Positions 1-7,284 of a stretch of 64,000 bases of DNA are shown one piece after another. The stretch lies in assembly GCA_020632715.1 (NCBI GenBank), contig JACKFA010000011.1:248001-312000 (forward strand), in the 5' to 3' direction. The translations under genes were made by a program, and so were the position numbers. Position 1 is the first letter of the stretch. Each line of letters begins with the position of its first letter. The DNA comes from Deltaproteobacteria bacterium. Lineage in GTDB: Bacteria > Myxococcota_A > UBA9042 > PHBI01. The notes under the pieces are model-generated. The model did no database searches. It saw only the letters and a program-made list of their open reading frames with translations, and had not been told where the DNA came from.

Positions 1-1
1 C

Positions 2-562
2 CTCGACGGGAACGGGGTCTACCTGCGGAAGCTCACGGTCGGCGACGACGGCGGCGTGACGTTCGCGACGGGGGAGCTGCGGGCGAACCAGACGACGGCG
101 GGCGACCAGCAGGCCGTGTCGGTGGCGGTGAGCGGCATCGGGATGGTCGCGGCGTGCTGGGAGTCGGCGGGGCAGGACGGGTCGACGCCGGCGAGCTGGG
201 GCGTGTACTGCCGGGTGTTCAACGGGACGACGCTCGCGCCGCTCGCGGCGGAGTTCCGCGTGCACGCGGTGGTCGCGGGCGACCAGCGGCGGCCGAAGGT
301 GACGGCGCTCGCGGACGGGCGGTTCCTCGTGGCGTGGGAGACGGCGGGGCTCGACGGGCGCGGCGTGGCCGTGCAGAGCGCGGTCTTCGACAGCGGGAGC
401 ACGCTGCGCGGGCCCCGCATGACGATGAACCGCTGGTGGGACGGCGACCAGACGCGGCCGGCCGTGGCGGCGACGCCCGACGGGGCCGTGGTCGGCTGGG
501 AGTCGTCGGCGCAGGACCAGGACGGGGCGGGGATCTTCTTCCGCGTGATCCCGCTGGACTGA
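2..562 (+). CDS. C-terminal end of a repeat-built surface protein (partial)
   Basis: The frame is already open at the window edge, so only the last 186 residues are visible. They hold about three and a half copies of a 54-59 residue repeat with a GDQ turn, a DG turn, a W-E-[ST] box (residues 53, 112 and 166) and a QDG-x-G-V-x-x-R tail. Regular repeats of this kind usually form beta-propeller blades or beta-sandwich stacks in exported myxobacterial proteins. The N-terminus, and any signal peptide, lies outside the window. No catalytic motif is visible. The function is unknown; an extracellular adhesive or structural role is inference from the repeat architecture only. Confidence 0.75.
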   Translation, partial: LDGNGVYLRKLTVGDDGGVTFATGELRANQTTAGDQQAVSVAVSGIGMVAACWESAGQDGSTPASWGVYCRVFNGTTLAPLAAEFRVHAVVAGDQRRPKVTALADGRFLVAWETAGLDGRGVAVQSAVFDSGSTLRGPRMTMNRWWDGDQTRPAVAATPDGAVVGWESSAQDQDGAGIFFRVIPLD

Positions 563-671
563 CCGCGACCCCCGAGTGAACGGCGTTCACCGCACTGGAC
601 GCCGTTGGGAGATGACTCGCGGCGATCCCTGGCGCGGCGAGTGGCAGATGGGAGTGGATGCGGAAAAGAAG

Positions 672-750
672 GAACGCGCCCGGACCAGGGACCGGGCGCG
701 TTCGTCTCGTCACGAAATGAACGCGCCCGGACCAAGGACCGGGCGCGTTC
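672..750. terminator. Tandem perfect 12-bp hairpins between convergent genes
   Basis: Two nearly identical hairpins sit side by side. The first pairs 672-683 with 692-703 and the second pairs 719-730 with 739-750. Both have the same 12-bp stem (GAACGCGCCCGG) and 8-nt loops differing by one base. On the minus strand the structure runs into CTTCTTTTCC, so it probably ends transcripts of the minus-strand lipoprotein gene and may also serve the gene ending at 562. Confidence 0.7.
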
Positions 751-778
751 GTCTTCGTCTCTGGCTCGGCGCTGGGCG

Positions 779-1276
779 CTAGCGCATCACCGGCTCCTCG
801 ACGGGCTCGGGCTCGGGCTCGTTCGAGAGCTCGCGCTTGAGGTCGTCGAAGGCGCGCTCGATGTCCTCGCTCGCCTTGTCGAAGCCCTGCTTCAGGTCGT
901 CGGCGGTCTCGTTGGCCTGGAGCGCGGCGCGATCGCCGAGCCTGTCGACGCGGCGGTCGAAGTCGTTCAGCGCCGTCTCGAGGCGGGTCCAGGCGGTGTG
1001 GGTCGCGTCGCGGGTGCTCGCGCGGGCGTCGGCGGCGAGCTCGTTCAGGTCGTCGCGGAAGCCCTTCGCGCGGTCGTGCATGTCCTCGAGCAGGTCGGCG
1101 CGGGCCTTGGCGTAGTCGGCGGCGGCTTCGGCGCGGTCGATCTCGGCCTGGCTGCGCTCCTCGTAGCGGCTCATGGTGTTGTTGTCGGCGTCGTAGCTGT
1201 CGTCCTTGCACCCGGCGCCGAGGGCGAGGGGCACGATGGCGGCGGCGGCGATGATGGCGGTTCGGATCGGCTTCAT
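779..1276 (-). CDS. Small helical lipoprotein
   Basis: A 165-aa protein with a short lipoprotein signal (M-K-P-I-R, hydrophobic stretch, then G-A-G-C near residue 22). The mature part is almost wholly charged helix with heptad-like spacing of Asp, Arg, Leu and Ala, so it is probably an elongated periplasmic helix anchored in a membrane. The ATG at 1276 was chosen because AGGAGG lies about 7 nt upstream; a longer version would put the signal peptide inside the protein. A sequence matching the sigma-54 promoter consensus lies at 1353-1368. No family is recognised. A stress- or envelope-related role is inference from the promoter type. Confidence 0.8.
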   Translation of the reverse strand: MKPIRTAIIAAAAIVPLALGAGCKDDSYDADNNTMSRYEERSQAEIDRAEAAADYAKARADLLEDMHDRAKGFRDDLNELAADARASTRDATHTAWTRLETALNDFDRRVDRLGDRAALQANETADDLKQGFDKASEDIERAFDDLKRELSNEPEPEPVEEPVMR

Positions 1277-1352
1277 GGTGTCCTCCTGGGCACGATCTTC
1301 GGTCGTTCCGCGGCGCGGGCGCCGTCGGGCGCCGGCCGCGGGGAGGACACTG

Positions 1353-1368
1353 AGCAAGGGCGGTGCCA
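1353..1368 (-). promoter_or_regulatory. Sigma-54 (-24/-12) promoter, strong match
   Basis: The minus strand reads TGGCACCGCCCTTGCT, which fits TGGCAC-N5-TTGCW in every fixed position. Transcription would start near 1342, giving a leader of about 66 nt before the lipoprotein ATG at 1276. A 17-bp palindrome at 1420-1436, about 86 bp upstream of that start, is at a typical distance for an enhancer-binding activator. Confidence 0.65.
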
Positions 1369-1375
1369 GCCGCCG

Positions 1376-2146
1376 CTAGTGGAGGCGCGCGAGCGCTCCG
1401 GAGGCGGCCCCGCAGCGATTGTGAACGGCGTTCACATCGGGCCAGTGGCGGGCCGCGCAGGCGAACCAAACCGGGACGGTGCGGCGGTATGTCGCGACCG
1501 CGCCGACGTCGGCGAGGTCGGGGTGAGCGAAGCCGAGGGCGTGGAGGACCTCGTGGACGAGGGTGCCGGCGAGGCGCGTGGGGGCGTCGGGGTCGCCGGT
1601 GACGGCGTCGGCGAGGTAGGCGCGGCGGAGGAGGACGACGCCGCGCTCGGGGACGGAGTAGGCGTTCGTCGCGTCGCCGGCGAGGCTCGCGCAGGTGGCC
1701 CCGGGGGCGGCGCCGTAGGAGAGGAGCGCGAGGGCGGCGGGGCCGGGGACGGTCGGGTCGAGGAGGGCGGCGAGGGCGCGGGCGCCGGCGTCGGGGTCGT
1801 CGCGCCAGGCGCCGCCGGGGGCCGGGACGGCCCAGTCGCGCTCGTCGCGGACGAGGGCGGTGAAGGCGGGGTCGGCGAGCATCGCGCGGAGGCGGGCGGC
1901 GGCGAGCGAGACGGCGGCGCGCTCCTCGCGGGAGGCGACGGCGAGGGTGCAGCCGCGGGCGGCGAGCCAGCGGCCCTCGGCGGCGACGGCGGGGGCGAGG
2001 TCGGCGGTGCTGTCGGGGAGCTCGAGCGCGACGCGGCCGACGGCCTCGACGGCGCCGTCGCCGCGTGGTCCGTCGTCGCTCTGCGCCGCGAGCCCCGAGA
2101 GGAGGAGGAGCCCCAGGAGAGTTGCCGTCATCAAGCCCTGTCGCAC
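1376..2146 (-). CDS. Secreted metzincin-like zinc protease
   Basis: A 256-aa protein with an N-terminal signal peptide and, near residue 195, the segment HEVLHALGFAHPD. This matches the zinc-binding HExxHxxGxxH/D signature of metzincin-type peptidases: two histidines and the third His or Asp bind zinc, and Glu is the catalytic base. The rest resembles no subfamily I can name. GTG at 2146 gives an Arg before the hydrophobic core; ATG at 2131 is a possible alternative and neither has a strong ribosome-binding site. It probably acts outside the cytoplasm. The substrate is unknown. Confidence 0.7.
   Translation of the reverse strand: MRQGLMTATLLGLLLLSGLAAQSDDGPRGDGAVEAVGRVALELPDSTADLAPAVAAEGRWLAARGCTLAVASREERAAVSLAAARLRAMLADPAFTALVRDERDWAVPAPGGAWRDDPDAGARALAALLDPTVPGPAALALLSYGAAPGATCASLAGDATNAYSVPERGVVLLRRAYLADAVTGDPDAPTRLAGTLVHEVLHALGFAHPDLADVGAVATYRRTVPVWFACAARHWPDVNAVHNRCGAASGALARLH
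1420..1436. promoter_or_regulatory. 17-bp perfect palindrome, possible activator site
   Basis: TGTGAACGGCGTTCACA is a perfect palindrome around 1428. Its 15-bp core also occurs at 576-590 and 60107-60121. Here it lies inside the last codons of the zincin gene, about 86 bp upstream of the start predicted from the sigma-54 promoter at 1353-1368. The binding role is inference. Confidence 0.4.
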
Positions 2147-2586
2147 GAGGGCATCGTGCCCACGGGGCGGGGCGGGGGCAAACGGGGGGTGGGCGCTCGG
2201 TTACGGAAGGCGTACGGGGGCGCGCGCGAGGCGGGTCTCGGGGGGTGCGAGACGGCAGCGCCGCGATCGCGCGGTCGCGCGGGGGGCGACCCAGGATGTC
2301 GCAGTGGGGCGGATCGCGACACCGCGTGCTCGGCGGCTTTCGGAGCGGGCCTCGCGAGAGCGCGTCAGAATGTCCCATCGCGGGCGGCCGCCGCGGCGCC
2401 CGGGAGCGCGGCCGAGGCGGGCAGACGCGCGCTGGCGGCGCGCCGCAGGGGGGCGTCGCGGACGTGGCACGGACGCTGCACAGGGGCCGTCCCGGGGCGC
2501 ACGTACCAGCCCGCGTGCTGTCCCCACCTCACGACAATGGAACTCGCCCCCGATCCAGCCCGGGGGCTTCGACCGAGAGGAACGCC
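2147..2586. other. 440-bp gap between divergent genes
   Basis: This is the spacer between the zincin gene (leftward) and the DUF4398 gene (rightward). Apart from the sigma-54-like element at 2465-2480, no gene, RNA or repeat could be supported. Reading frames crossing it have no ribosome-binding site and no recognisable protein. Confidence 0.6.
2465..2480 (+). promoter_or_regulatory. Sigma-54 (-24/-12) promoter, one mismatch
   Basis: TGGCACGGACGCTGCA matches TGGCACG-N4-TTGCW except C for the first T of TTGC. The invariant GG and GC are 10 bp apart, as required. Transcription would start near 2492, about 95 nt before the ATG at 2587. No palindromic activator site was found in the 120 bp upstream. 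Confidence 0.55.
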
Positions 2587-2961
2587 ATGAGAAGCCCGCT
2601 CGCCCTCGCAGCCGCGTTTGCCTTGAGCGGCGTGCTCGCCGCCGGCTGCGCGAGCACGGAGGTCGCCCCCGACCAGATCGCCGCCCCGAAGGCCAAGATC
2701 GCCGCGGCCGAGGAGGCCGGCGCGAAGGAGAACCCCGACGCGTCCCTCCACCTGAAGCTCGCGAACGACCAGTACGACCGCGCCACGAAGATGATGAAGG
2801 AGGGCGACGGCGAGCGCGCGAAGCGGATGCTCGACCGCGCCAGCGTGGACGCCGAGCTCGCGCTCGAGCTCGCGCGCCTCGACACGACGCGCGGCCAGGC
2901 CAACGACGCGATGAAGAGCATCGACCAGCTCCGGAAGGAGCACCGGATGCTCGAGGAGTAG
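2587..2961 (+). CDS. DUF4398-type lipoprotein
   Basis: A 124-aa lipoprotein: the signal sequence ends in A-A-G-C at residue 20, followed by about 100 residues of charged helix. The lysine/alanine pattern and length match the DUF4398 family. In many proteobacteria such proteins sit next to, or are fused with, an OmpA-type protein, and here the OmpA-type gene starts 69 bp downstream and repeats the same helical module at its own N-terminus. The ATG at 2587 follows GAGAGG by 6 nt. It probably lies in the periplasm attached to the outer membrane. A sigma-54-like promoter lies about 107 bp upstream. Confidence 0.85.
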   Translation: MRSPLALAAAFALSGVLAAGCASTEVAPDQIAAPKAKIAAAEEAGAKENPDASLHLKLANDQYDRATKMMKEGDGERAKRMLDRASVDAELALELARLDTTRGQANDAMKSIDQLRKEHRMLEE

Positions 2962-3030
2962 CGCGGAGCTGCGCCCCGAGCGCGTCCGCGGAGCCCCCGC
3001 CCCACTGAACATCTCCGAGGAGGAAACAGC

Positions 3031-3981
3031 ATGTTGCGCATCTCGCACCTCATCCCCGCGCTCGGCGCGACCCTCGTGGTCGCCGCGTGCGCCTCGTCGC
3101 CGCCGTCGCAGCTCGTGGCGGCCCGTGACGCCTACGCCGCGGCGTCGCACTCGTCGGCGTCCACGATGGCGCCGGCCGAGCTCAAGACCGCCGAGCAGGC
3201 GCTGAGCAAGGCGGAGCGGAGCTTCGCCGACGACGGCGACGACGTGAAGACGATCGACCTCGCCTACGTCGCGCAGCGCCGCGCGCAGATCGCGACGGCC
3301 ATCGCCGACCGGCGGATCGCCGAGAAGACGAAGGCCGACTACCAGGAGCGCCGCGCGTCGCTCTCCGACGAGCTCCGCGAGGAGACGGCGAAGGAGCTGT
3401 CGAGCGCGAAGGACGAGCTCTCGGAGAAGGAGCGGAAGGTGCTCGCCGAGCGGCAGGCGCGCGTCCAGGCCGAGGAGGAGGCCAAGATGTCCGCCGCGGA
3501 GGCGCGGCAGGCGAAGGCCGACAAGGAGGCCGCCGAGGCGAAGGTGCAGGAGATGCGCGACGCGCTCGCGAAGTGGGCGAACCTCGTCGAGAACGAGCGC
3601 GGCCTCGTGATCACGCTGTCGTCGGGCGTCATCTTCAAGACCGCGAAGTCGGACGTGCTGCCGGCGGCGGCCGACCGGCTCTCGCAGGTCGCGGCGCTCC
3701 TCCAGGTGACGCCGGACCGCAAGGTGGTCGTCGAGGGCCACACCGACAACGCGGGCAGCGACAGCTACAACCAGACCCTGTCGCAGGAGCGCGCCGACTC
3801 CGTGCGGACCTTCCTCATCAGCCACGGGGTGGACGCGAGCCGGGTCCGCGCGATCGGCTACGGCGAGTCGCGGCCGGTGGCGACGAACGGGACGGTCGAG
3901 GGGCGCGCGATGAACCGGCGCGTCGAGATCGTGCTCGAGCCGCTGCCGGTGCCGGTGCCGGCGGCCAAGGGCGCGCAGTAG
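3031..3981 (+). CDS. OmpA-family lipoprotein with DUF4398 and coiled coil
   Basis: A 316-aa protein in three parts: a lipoprotein signal (A-A-C near residue 21), a DUF4398-like helical region followed by a long charged coiled coil (about residues 100-190), and an OmpA C-terminal peptidoglycan-binding domain (about 200-305). The last shows VEGHTDNAG and the closing N-x-x-R-R-V-E motif (AMNRRVEIVLEP). Family members tether the outer membrane to peptidoglycan by binding diaminopimelate. The start has GAGGAGGAAA upstream. It is probably cotranscribed with the preceding gene, with which it shares the helical module. A short GC hairpin (3980-3994) follows the stop but lacks a clear T tract. Confidence 0.92.
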   Translation: MLRISHLIPALGATLVVAACASSPPSQLVAARDAYAAASHSSASTMAPAELKTAEQALSKAERSFADDGDDVKTIDLAYVAQRRAQIATAIADRRIAEKTKADYQERRASLSDELREETAKELSSAKDELSEKERKVLAERQARVQAEEEAKMSAAEARQAKADKEAAEAKVQEMRDALAKWANLVENERGLVITLSSGVIFKTAKSDVLPAAADRLSQVAALLQVTPDRKVVVEGHTDNAGSDSYNQTLSQERADSVRTFLISHGVDASRVRAIGYGESRPVATNGTVEGRAMNRRVEIVLEPLPVPVPAAKGAQ

Positions 3982-4150
3982 CCCTGACCGGGCTGTCCCC
4001 CTCCCCTCGCCTCGCCTCGCACGGAGCCTCGCGATGATGAGCCCGACGACGACGACGACGACGACGAACCCCGATGCCCCGCCGGCCGGTGTCCAGCCCA
4101 CGCCGGGAGCGGTGGGAAGGCGGCTTCTCCTCCCTGGGGAGACGCGCGCG

Positions 4151-4211
4151 AGAGCGGTGTACGGCGCAGAACATGACCCGCGCCAACCGATGATGCGTCG
4201 TACACCGCTCT
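4151..4211. repeat. 13-bp perfect inverted repeat
   Basis: AGAGCGGTGTACG at 4151-4163 is the exact reverse complement of 4199-4211, with 35 nt between the arms and TTCTCG after the right arm. It starts about 170 bp after the OmpA-type gene and could be a transcription-end structure or part of a small RNA. Confidence 0.6.
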
Positions 4212-4473
4212 TTCTCGAGGGGAGCCGTCACGGGGAGATGATGGAGGGGCCGGGCGCTGCCTGGCCGAGCGCCGGAGAGGCGCTGCGCGGGATGCTCCGG
4301 TGGTCGCTCGCGGCGATCGGGGCGAGAGCGATGAGAGTTCTGGTCGCGGACATGGCGGAGACGCCGGAGAGGGGTGGTTCACCGCTGCCTCGTCTGGCTG
4401 CCGCTGCGCGTCGTGACCCGCTGGGTCGAGCTCCAGACGGCATGCGGCGCCGTTCACGCTGACCCGGTTGAAT

Positions 4474-4511
4474 GGGATCCACGGGCCATCTACCCCGGGC
4501 CCGTGGATCCC
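4474..4511. repeat. 14-bp perfect inverted repeat
   Basis: GGGATCCACGGGCC at 4474-4487 pairs perfectly with 4498-4511 across a 10-nt loop. No T tract follows, so it is not a standard terminator. Its role is unknown. Confidence 0.6.
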
Positions 4512-4571
4512 CGCCTTATCCCGGAACGGCCGACGGAGGCGCGGCCCACGCGAGAGACGCCTCGACCGCAT

Positions 4572-4600
4572 GAGAGAGTGAGAGAGAGAGAGAGAGAGAG
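4572..4600. repeat. AG dinucleotide microsatellite
   Basis: About 29 bp of alternating A and G broken by one T. It lies in non-coding DNA and is prone to slippage. No gene is affected directly. Confidence 0.85.
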
Positions 4601-4624
4601 TAGCTTGTCAGGTAGCCCGCTCCG

Positions 4625-4720
4625 GGGCCTGGCTCGTGGTCCTGAGGACAGTCACGGCGCGCGGCTCCAGCCACCGCGAGGCCGGGCCTCGGGGACGAGC
4701 CAGGCCCTTTCTTTTTCTGG
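4625..4720 (+). terminator. Hairpin with T-rich tail
   Basis: GGGCCTGGCTCGT (4625-4637) pairs perfectly with 4695-4707 and is followed by TTTCTTTTTC. The 57-nt loop is long for an intrinsic terminator. The T tract lies on the plus strand, where the nearest protein gene ends 640 bp upstream, so it may terminate an unannotated RNA. Confidence 0.5.
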
Positions 4721-4737
4721 GCGGAGCGCGCGCCGGG

Positions 4738-5133
4738 CTACCAGTGGGCGCGGCCGCCGAGCGCGAAGGTGCCGGAGTCGACGAGGTACCACACGGGGAG
4801 CGCGCCCTCGTGGTGCTCGCCCGTGGCGCCGGAGCGGAAGCGGAGACGGACCCAGACGGAGGCGTGCGGATCGTGCTCGCCGGTCGGGGTGCGGCGGGCG
4901 CGGACCTTGCGGTTGACGTCCTCGGCGGTGAGGGTGGCGTCGAGGAGGGGGGCGAGCTCGCGGAGGCGGGCCCACCAGCGCTCGAAGGGCAGGCCGTCGT
5001 TCGCGGGGAAGAGGTAGCAGGTGGCGCGGAAGGCGTCGCGGTCGCCGGCGTCGATGGCGGCGACGTGGCGCGCCATGAGGTCGAGGGCGCCGGCGCGGAG
5101 GGCGTCGTCGGGCGGGAGCGGCGGGCCGGTCAT
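4738..5133 (-). CDS. NTF2/SnoaL-like small protein
   Basis: A 131-aa protein without signal peptide. The N-terminal helix with A-I-D-A-G-D-R-D-A-F and the later strand pattern with a terminal W-Y-L-V-D-S-G-T-F suggest the NTF2/SnoaL-like fold, used for binding small molecules or as a dimerisation module. No catalytic residues can be named. Its ATG overlaps the stop of the DUF2330 gene (ATGA), so the two are translationally coupled. The assignment is by fold impression only. Confidence 0.6.
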   Translation of the reverse strand: MTGPPLPPDDALRAGALDLMARHVAAIDAGDRDAFRATCYLFPANDGLPFERWWARLRELAPLLDATLTAEDVNRKVRARRTPTGEHDPHASVWVRLRFRSGATGEHHEGALPVWYLVDSGTFALGGRAHW

Positions 5134-6782
5134 GGCGCGGGCGGGGTCCTCTGCTGGGCGCCGCGGCGCCAGGACCAGGCGGAGCCGAGGACGAAGGCCA
5201 GGGCGAAGAGGGGGAAGAGCCAGGGGGCGGCGGTGCGCGAGGGGCGCGCGAAGCGCGGGAGGACGAGGCCTGCGCTCTCGGCGCCGCCGCCGGGGCCGAA
5301 GGTGCGCGGGGTGCCGGTGGGGACGGTGCAGGTGACGGCGCCGCCGGGGGCGTAGGCGGCGACGGCGCCGAGGTCGCACGCGCAGGTGGGGAAGCCGCCG
5401 CGGAGGACGCAGGTACCGGCGCCGCAGGCGAAGGAGGCGCAGGGGTCGAAGGCGGTGCCGGCGCCGCCGGCCGCGTCGGTGACGCCGACGGGGTTGGTGG
5501 CGGGGACGCAGGTGACGCGGGGGGCGCCGTCGGGGCCGCGGATGCCCTGGGCGACGTGGCCCGTGGGGCAGGCGCAGGCGGCGGCGCCGTCGAGCTCGGC
5601 GCAGGTGGCGTCGCGGCCGCAGTACTCGAAGGCGCACGGGGAGGGGAGGCGGTCGGTGAGGACGTTGGCGGCGCTGCAGTCCCAGAGGGTGGTGCGGGCG
5701 GAGAAGTCGAGGCGGAGGCGGCCGAGGGGGAAGGCGTCGTCGGCGACGAACTCGGGGTCGGCGGTCATGTCCTCGGGGGACATGCGGGTGTACCAGCGGC
5801 TGACGACGCGGGGGGAGCCGTCGAGGTGGAGGCGGTCGAAGTCCATGAAGACGGTGTCGACGAACTCCTGGGAGAAGAAGCGCCCCTGGGCCTCGGCGGC
5901 GCGGCGGGCGACGACGGCGAAGTAGTTGGTGGCGCCGTCGCCGCCGAAGGTGAGGTCGTCGGCGTCGAGGAGGGCGGAGGTGTAGGGGGGCTTGGGGCGG
6001 AAGGGGGTGCGCGCGAGGATGGTGATCTGGATGCCCATGAGGGGCTGGGCGGCGACGCGGGTGAGGCGGATGGGGACCATGGGCTCGGTGCCCTCGAAGG
6101 TCATGGCGATGGGGACGATGTCGGAGGCGTCCTTGCCGTCGCGGAGCTTGAGGGCGAGGAACTTGGCGCCGGGCTGGTTGTAGGGGTCCATGACCGGGGT
6201 CATGTTGGAGGAGACGTTGTAGCCGTTGTCCTGGAGCCAGGTGACGAGGGTGGCGGTGTCGTCGGCGCCGAGGACCGTGTACTCGTAGTTGTCGGTGAAG
6301 TCGTGGGCGTAGACGGTGACGGGGCTCTCGCCGTCTTCGGGGGTGCGCGGGGCGGCGAGGGCGCCGCCAGCGGCGTCGGATGCGCCGCAGCCGCCGCAGG
6401 CGTTGGATTGGGGGGCGCTGTTCGCGAAGGCGCAGGGCTCGGGCTGCGGGAGGGTGACGGTGGGGGCGGTCGTGGCGTCGAAGGCGCCGACGACGGCGGC
6501 GCTGGACTCCTCGACGATGGCGACGCTCGGGACGGGGACGACCCAGGCGAAGGAGGAGGCGCCGCCGGCGTACTGGATCTGGACGTGGGCGGTGAGGGTG
6601 CCGTCGTCGTTGACGACGAAGAGGATGCGCTCGGCGCTCTGGTCGACGGGCTCGGGGGGGACGGGGCCCTGGGGGACGGAGCAGAAGAGGCCGCCGCAGG
6701 CGCGCGCGGGCGGCGCGGAGGCGACGAGGGCCGTCGTGAGGGCGGCGGCGAGCGCGAGGGCGGCGAGCGGGCGCGTCGGCAT
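5130..6782 (-). CDS. DUF2330 exported membrane-anchored protein
   Basis: A 550-aa protein. A signal peptide ends just before C-G-G-L-F-C, the hallmark start of DUF2330 proteins. The DUF2330 region runs to about residue 345 and is followed by two EGF-like Cys clusters (about 370-480). A single transmembrane helix near residues 518-540 is followed by an Arg-rich tail, so the protein is probably held in a membrane by its C-terminus with the body outside the cytoplasm. The ATG at 6782 gives a clean signal peptide and has GGAG upstream. DUF2330 is common in myxobacterial surface clusters, but its function is unknown. Confidence 0.85.
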   Translation of the reverse strand: MPTRPLAALALAAALTTALVASAPPARACGGLFCSVPQGPVPPEPVDQSAERILFVVNDDGTLTAHVQIQYAGGASSFAWVVPVPSVAIVEESSAAVVGAFDATTAPTVTLPQPEPCAFANSAPQSNACGGCGASDAAGGALAAPRTPEDGESPVTVYAHDFTDNYEYTVLGADDTATLVTWLQDNGYNVSSNMTPVMDPYNQPGAKFLALKLRDGKDASDIVPIAMTFEGTEPMVPIRLTRVAAQPLMGIQITILARTPFRPKPPYTSALLDADDLTFGGDGATNYFAVVARRAAEAQGRFFSQEFVDTVFMDFDRLHLDGSPRVVSRWYTRMSPEDMTADPEFVADDAFPLGRLRLDFSARTTLWDCSAANVLTDRLPSPCAFEYCGRDATCAELDGAAACACPTGHVAQGIRGPDGAPRVTCVPATNPVGVTDAAGGAGTAFDPCASFACGAGTCVLRGGFPTCACDLGAVAAYAPGGAVTCTVPTGTPRTFGPGGGAESAGLVLPRFARPSRTAAPWLFPLFALAFVLGSAWSWRRGAQQRTPPAP

Positions 6783-6859
6783 GGGGCTCCGGAGGGTCTC
6801 GGGGGGTCCGGAGAATGTCGCGATTCCGGGGGGCCGATGCAAGGCCCCTCGGGGTCGCG

Positions 6860-7270
6860 TCAGAGGCCGCCGCGGAGGCGGCCGACCGGGGTCCAGGGGG
6901 CGATGACGACGCGGCCGCGGGGGCTGGCGAGGACGGTGGCGCCGAGGGTGACGAGACCGGAGACGGCGCCGCTCTCGGCGGTGTCGCCGGGGGTCGCCGT
7001 GTCGGTGACGGCGGTGTCGGTGATGGCGGTGTCGGCGGCGACGTCGGGCGTGGCGTCCGGGTCGGCGATGTCGCCGAGGGTCGCCGTGTCGGTGAGGGTC
7101 GTGTCGGCGAGGGCGTCCGGGTCGGCGATGTCGCCGAGGGCGTCGCCGACCCCGGTGTCGGCGAGGGCGGTGTCGCTCGCGGGTTCGGTGGCCGCGTGGT
7201 CGTCCTTGGCGGACGGGAAGCAGGCGCCGAGGAGAGCGGTCGCGAGGGCGGCGGTGAGGGTTCGTCGCAT
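6860..7270 (-). CDS. Asp/Thr/Ala-repeat lipoprotein
   Basis: A 136-aa lipoprotein with lipobox L-L-G-A-C, followed by about 80 residues of low-complexity D-T-A repeats with the word G-D-I-A-D-P-D occurring twice. At the DNA level a block of about 24 bp is repeated near 7050-7075 and 7110-7135, so the linker length may vary between strains. The C-terminal 35 residues are more ordinary. Such acidic linkers lift a lipid anchor away from the membrane. It lies 14 bp downstream of the collar-like gene, apparently in the same transcript. Confidence 0.75.
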   Translation of the reverse strand: MRRTLTAALATALLGACFPSAKDDHAATEPASDTALADTGVGDALGDIADPDALADTTLTDTATLGDIADPDATPDVAADTAITDTAVTDTATPGDTAESGAVSGLVTLGATVLASPRGRVVIAPWTPVGRLRGGL

Positions 7271-7284
7271 GGGTTGGCTCCTCC

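Larger units (their letters stand above)
3982..4737. other. Non-coding stretch with several long inverted repeats
   Basis: This 756-bp stretch has no credible protein gene on either strand. It holds a 13-bp inverted repeat (4151/4199), a 14-bp inverted repeat (4474/4498), an AG microsatellite (4572-4600) and a hairpin with a T-rich tail (4625-4720). This density of structure, ending in a terminator-like element with no nearby upstream gene on that strand, could reflect an unrecognised RNA gene or a decayed element. Confidence 0.55.

Noticed and set aside
4034..4462. 142-aa frame in the non-coding stretch
   Set aside because: Begins with a Thr run from (ACG)n repeats, has no ribosome-binding site or family, and spans an inverted repeat.
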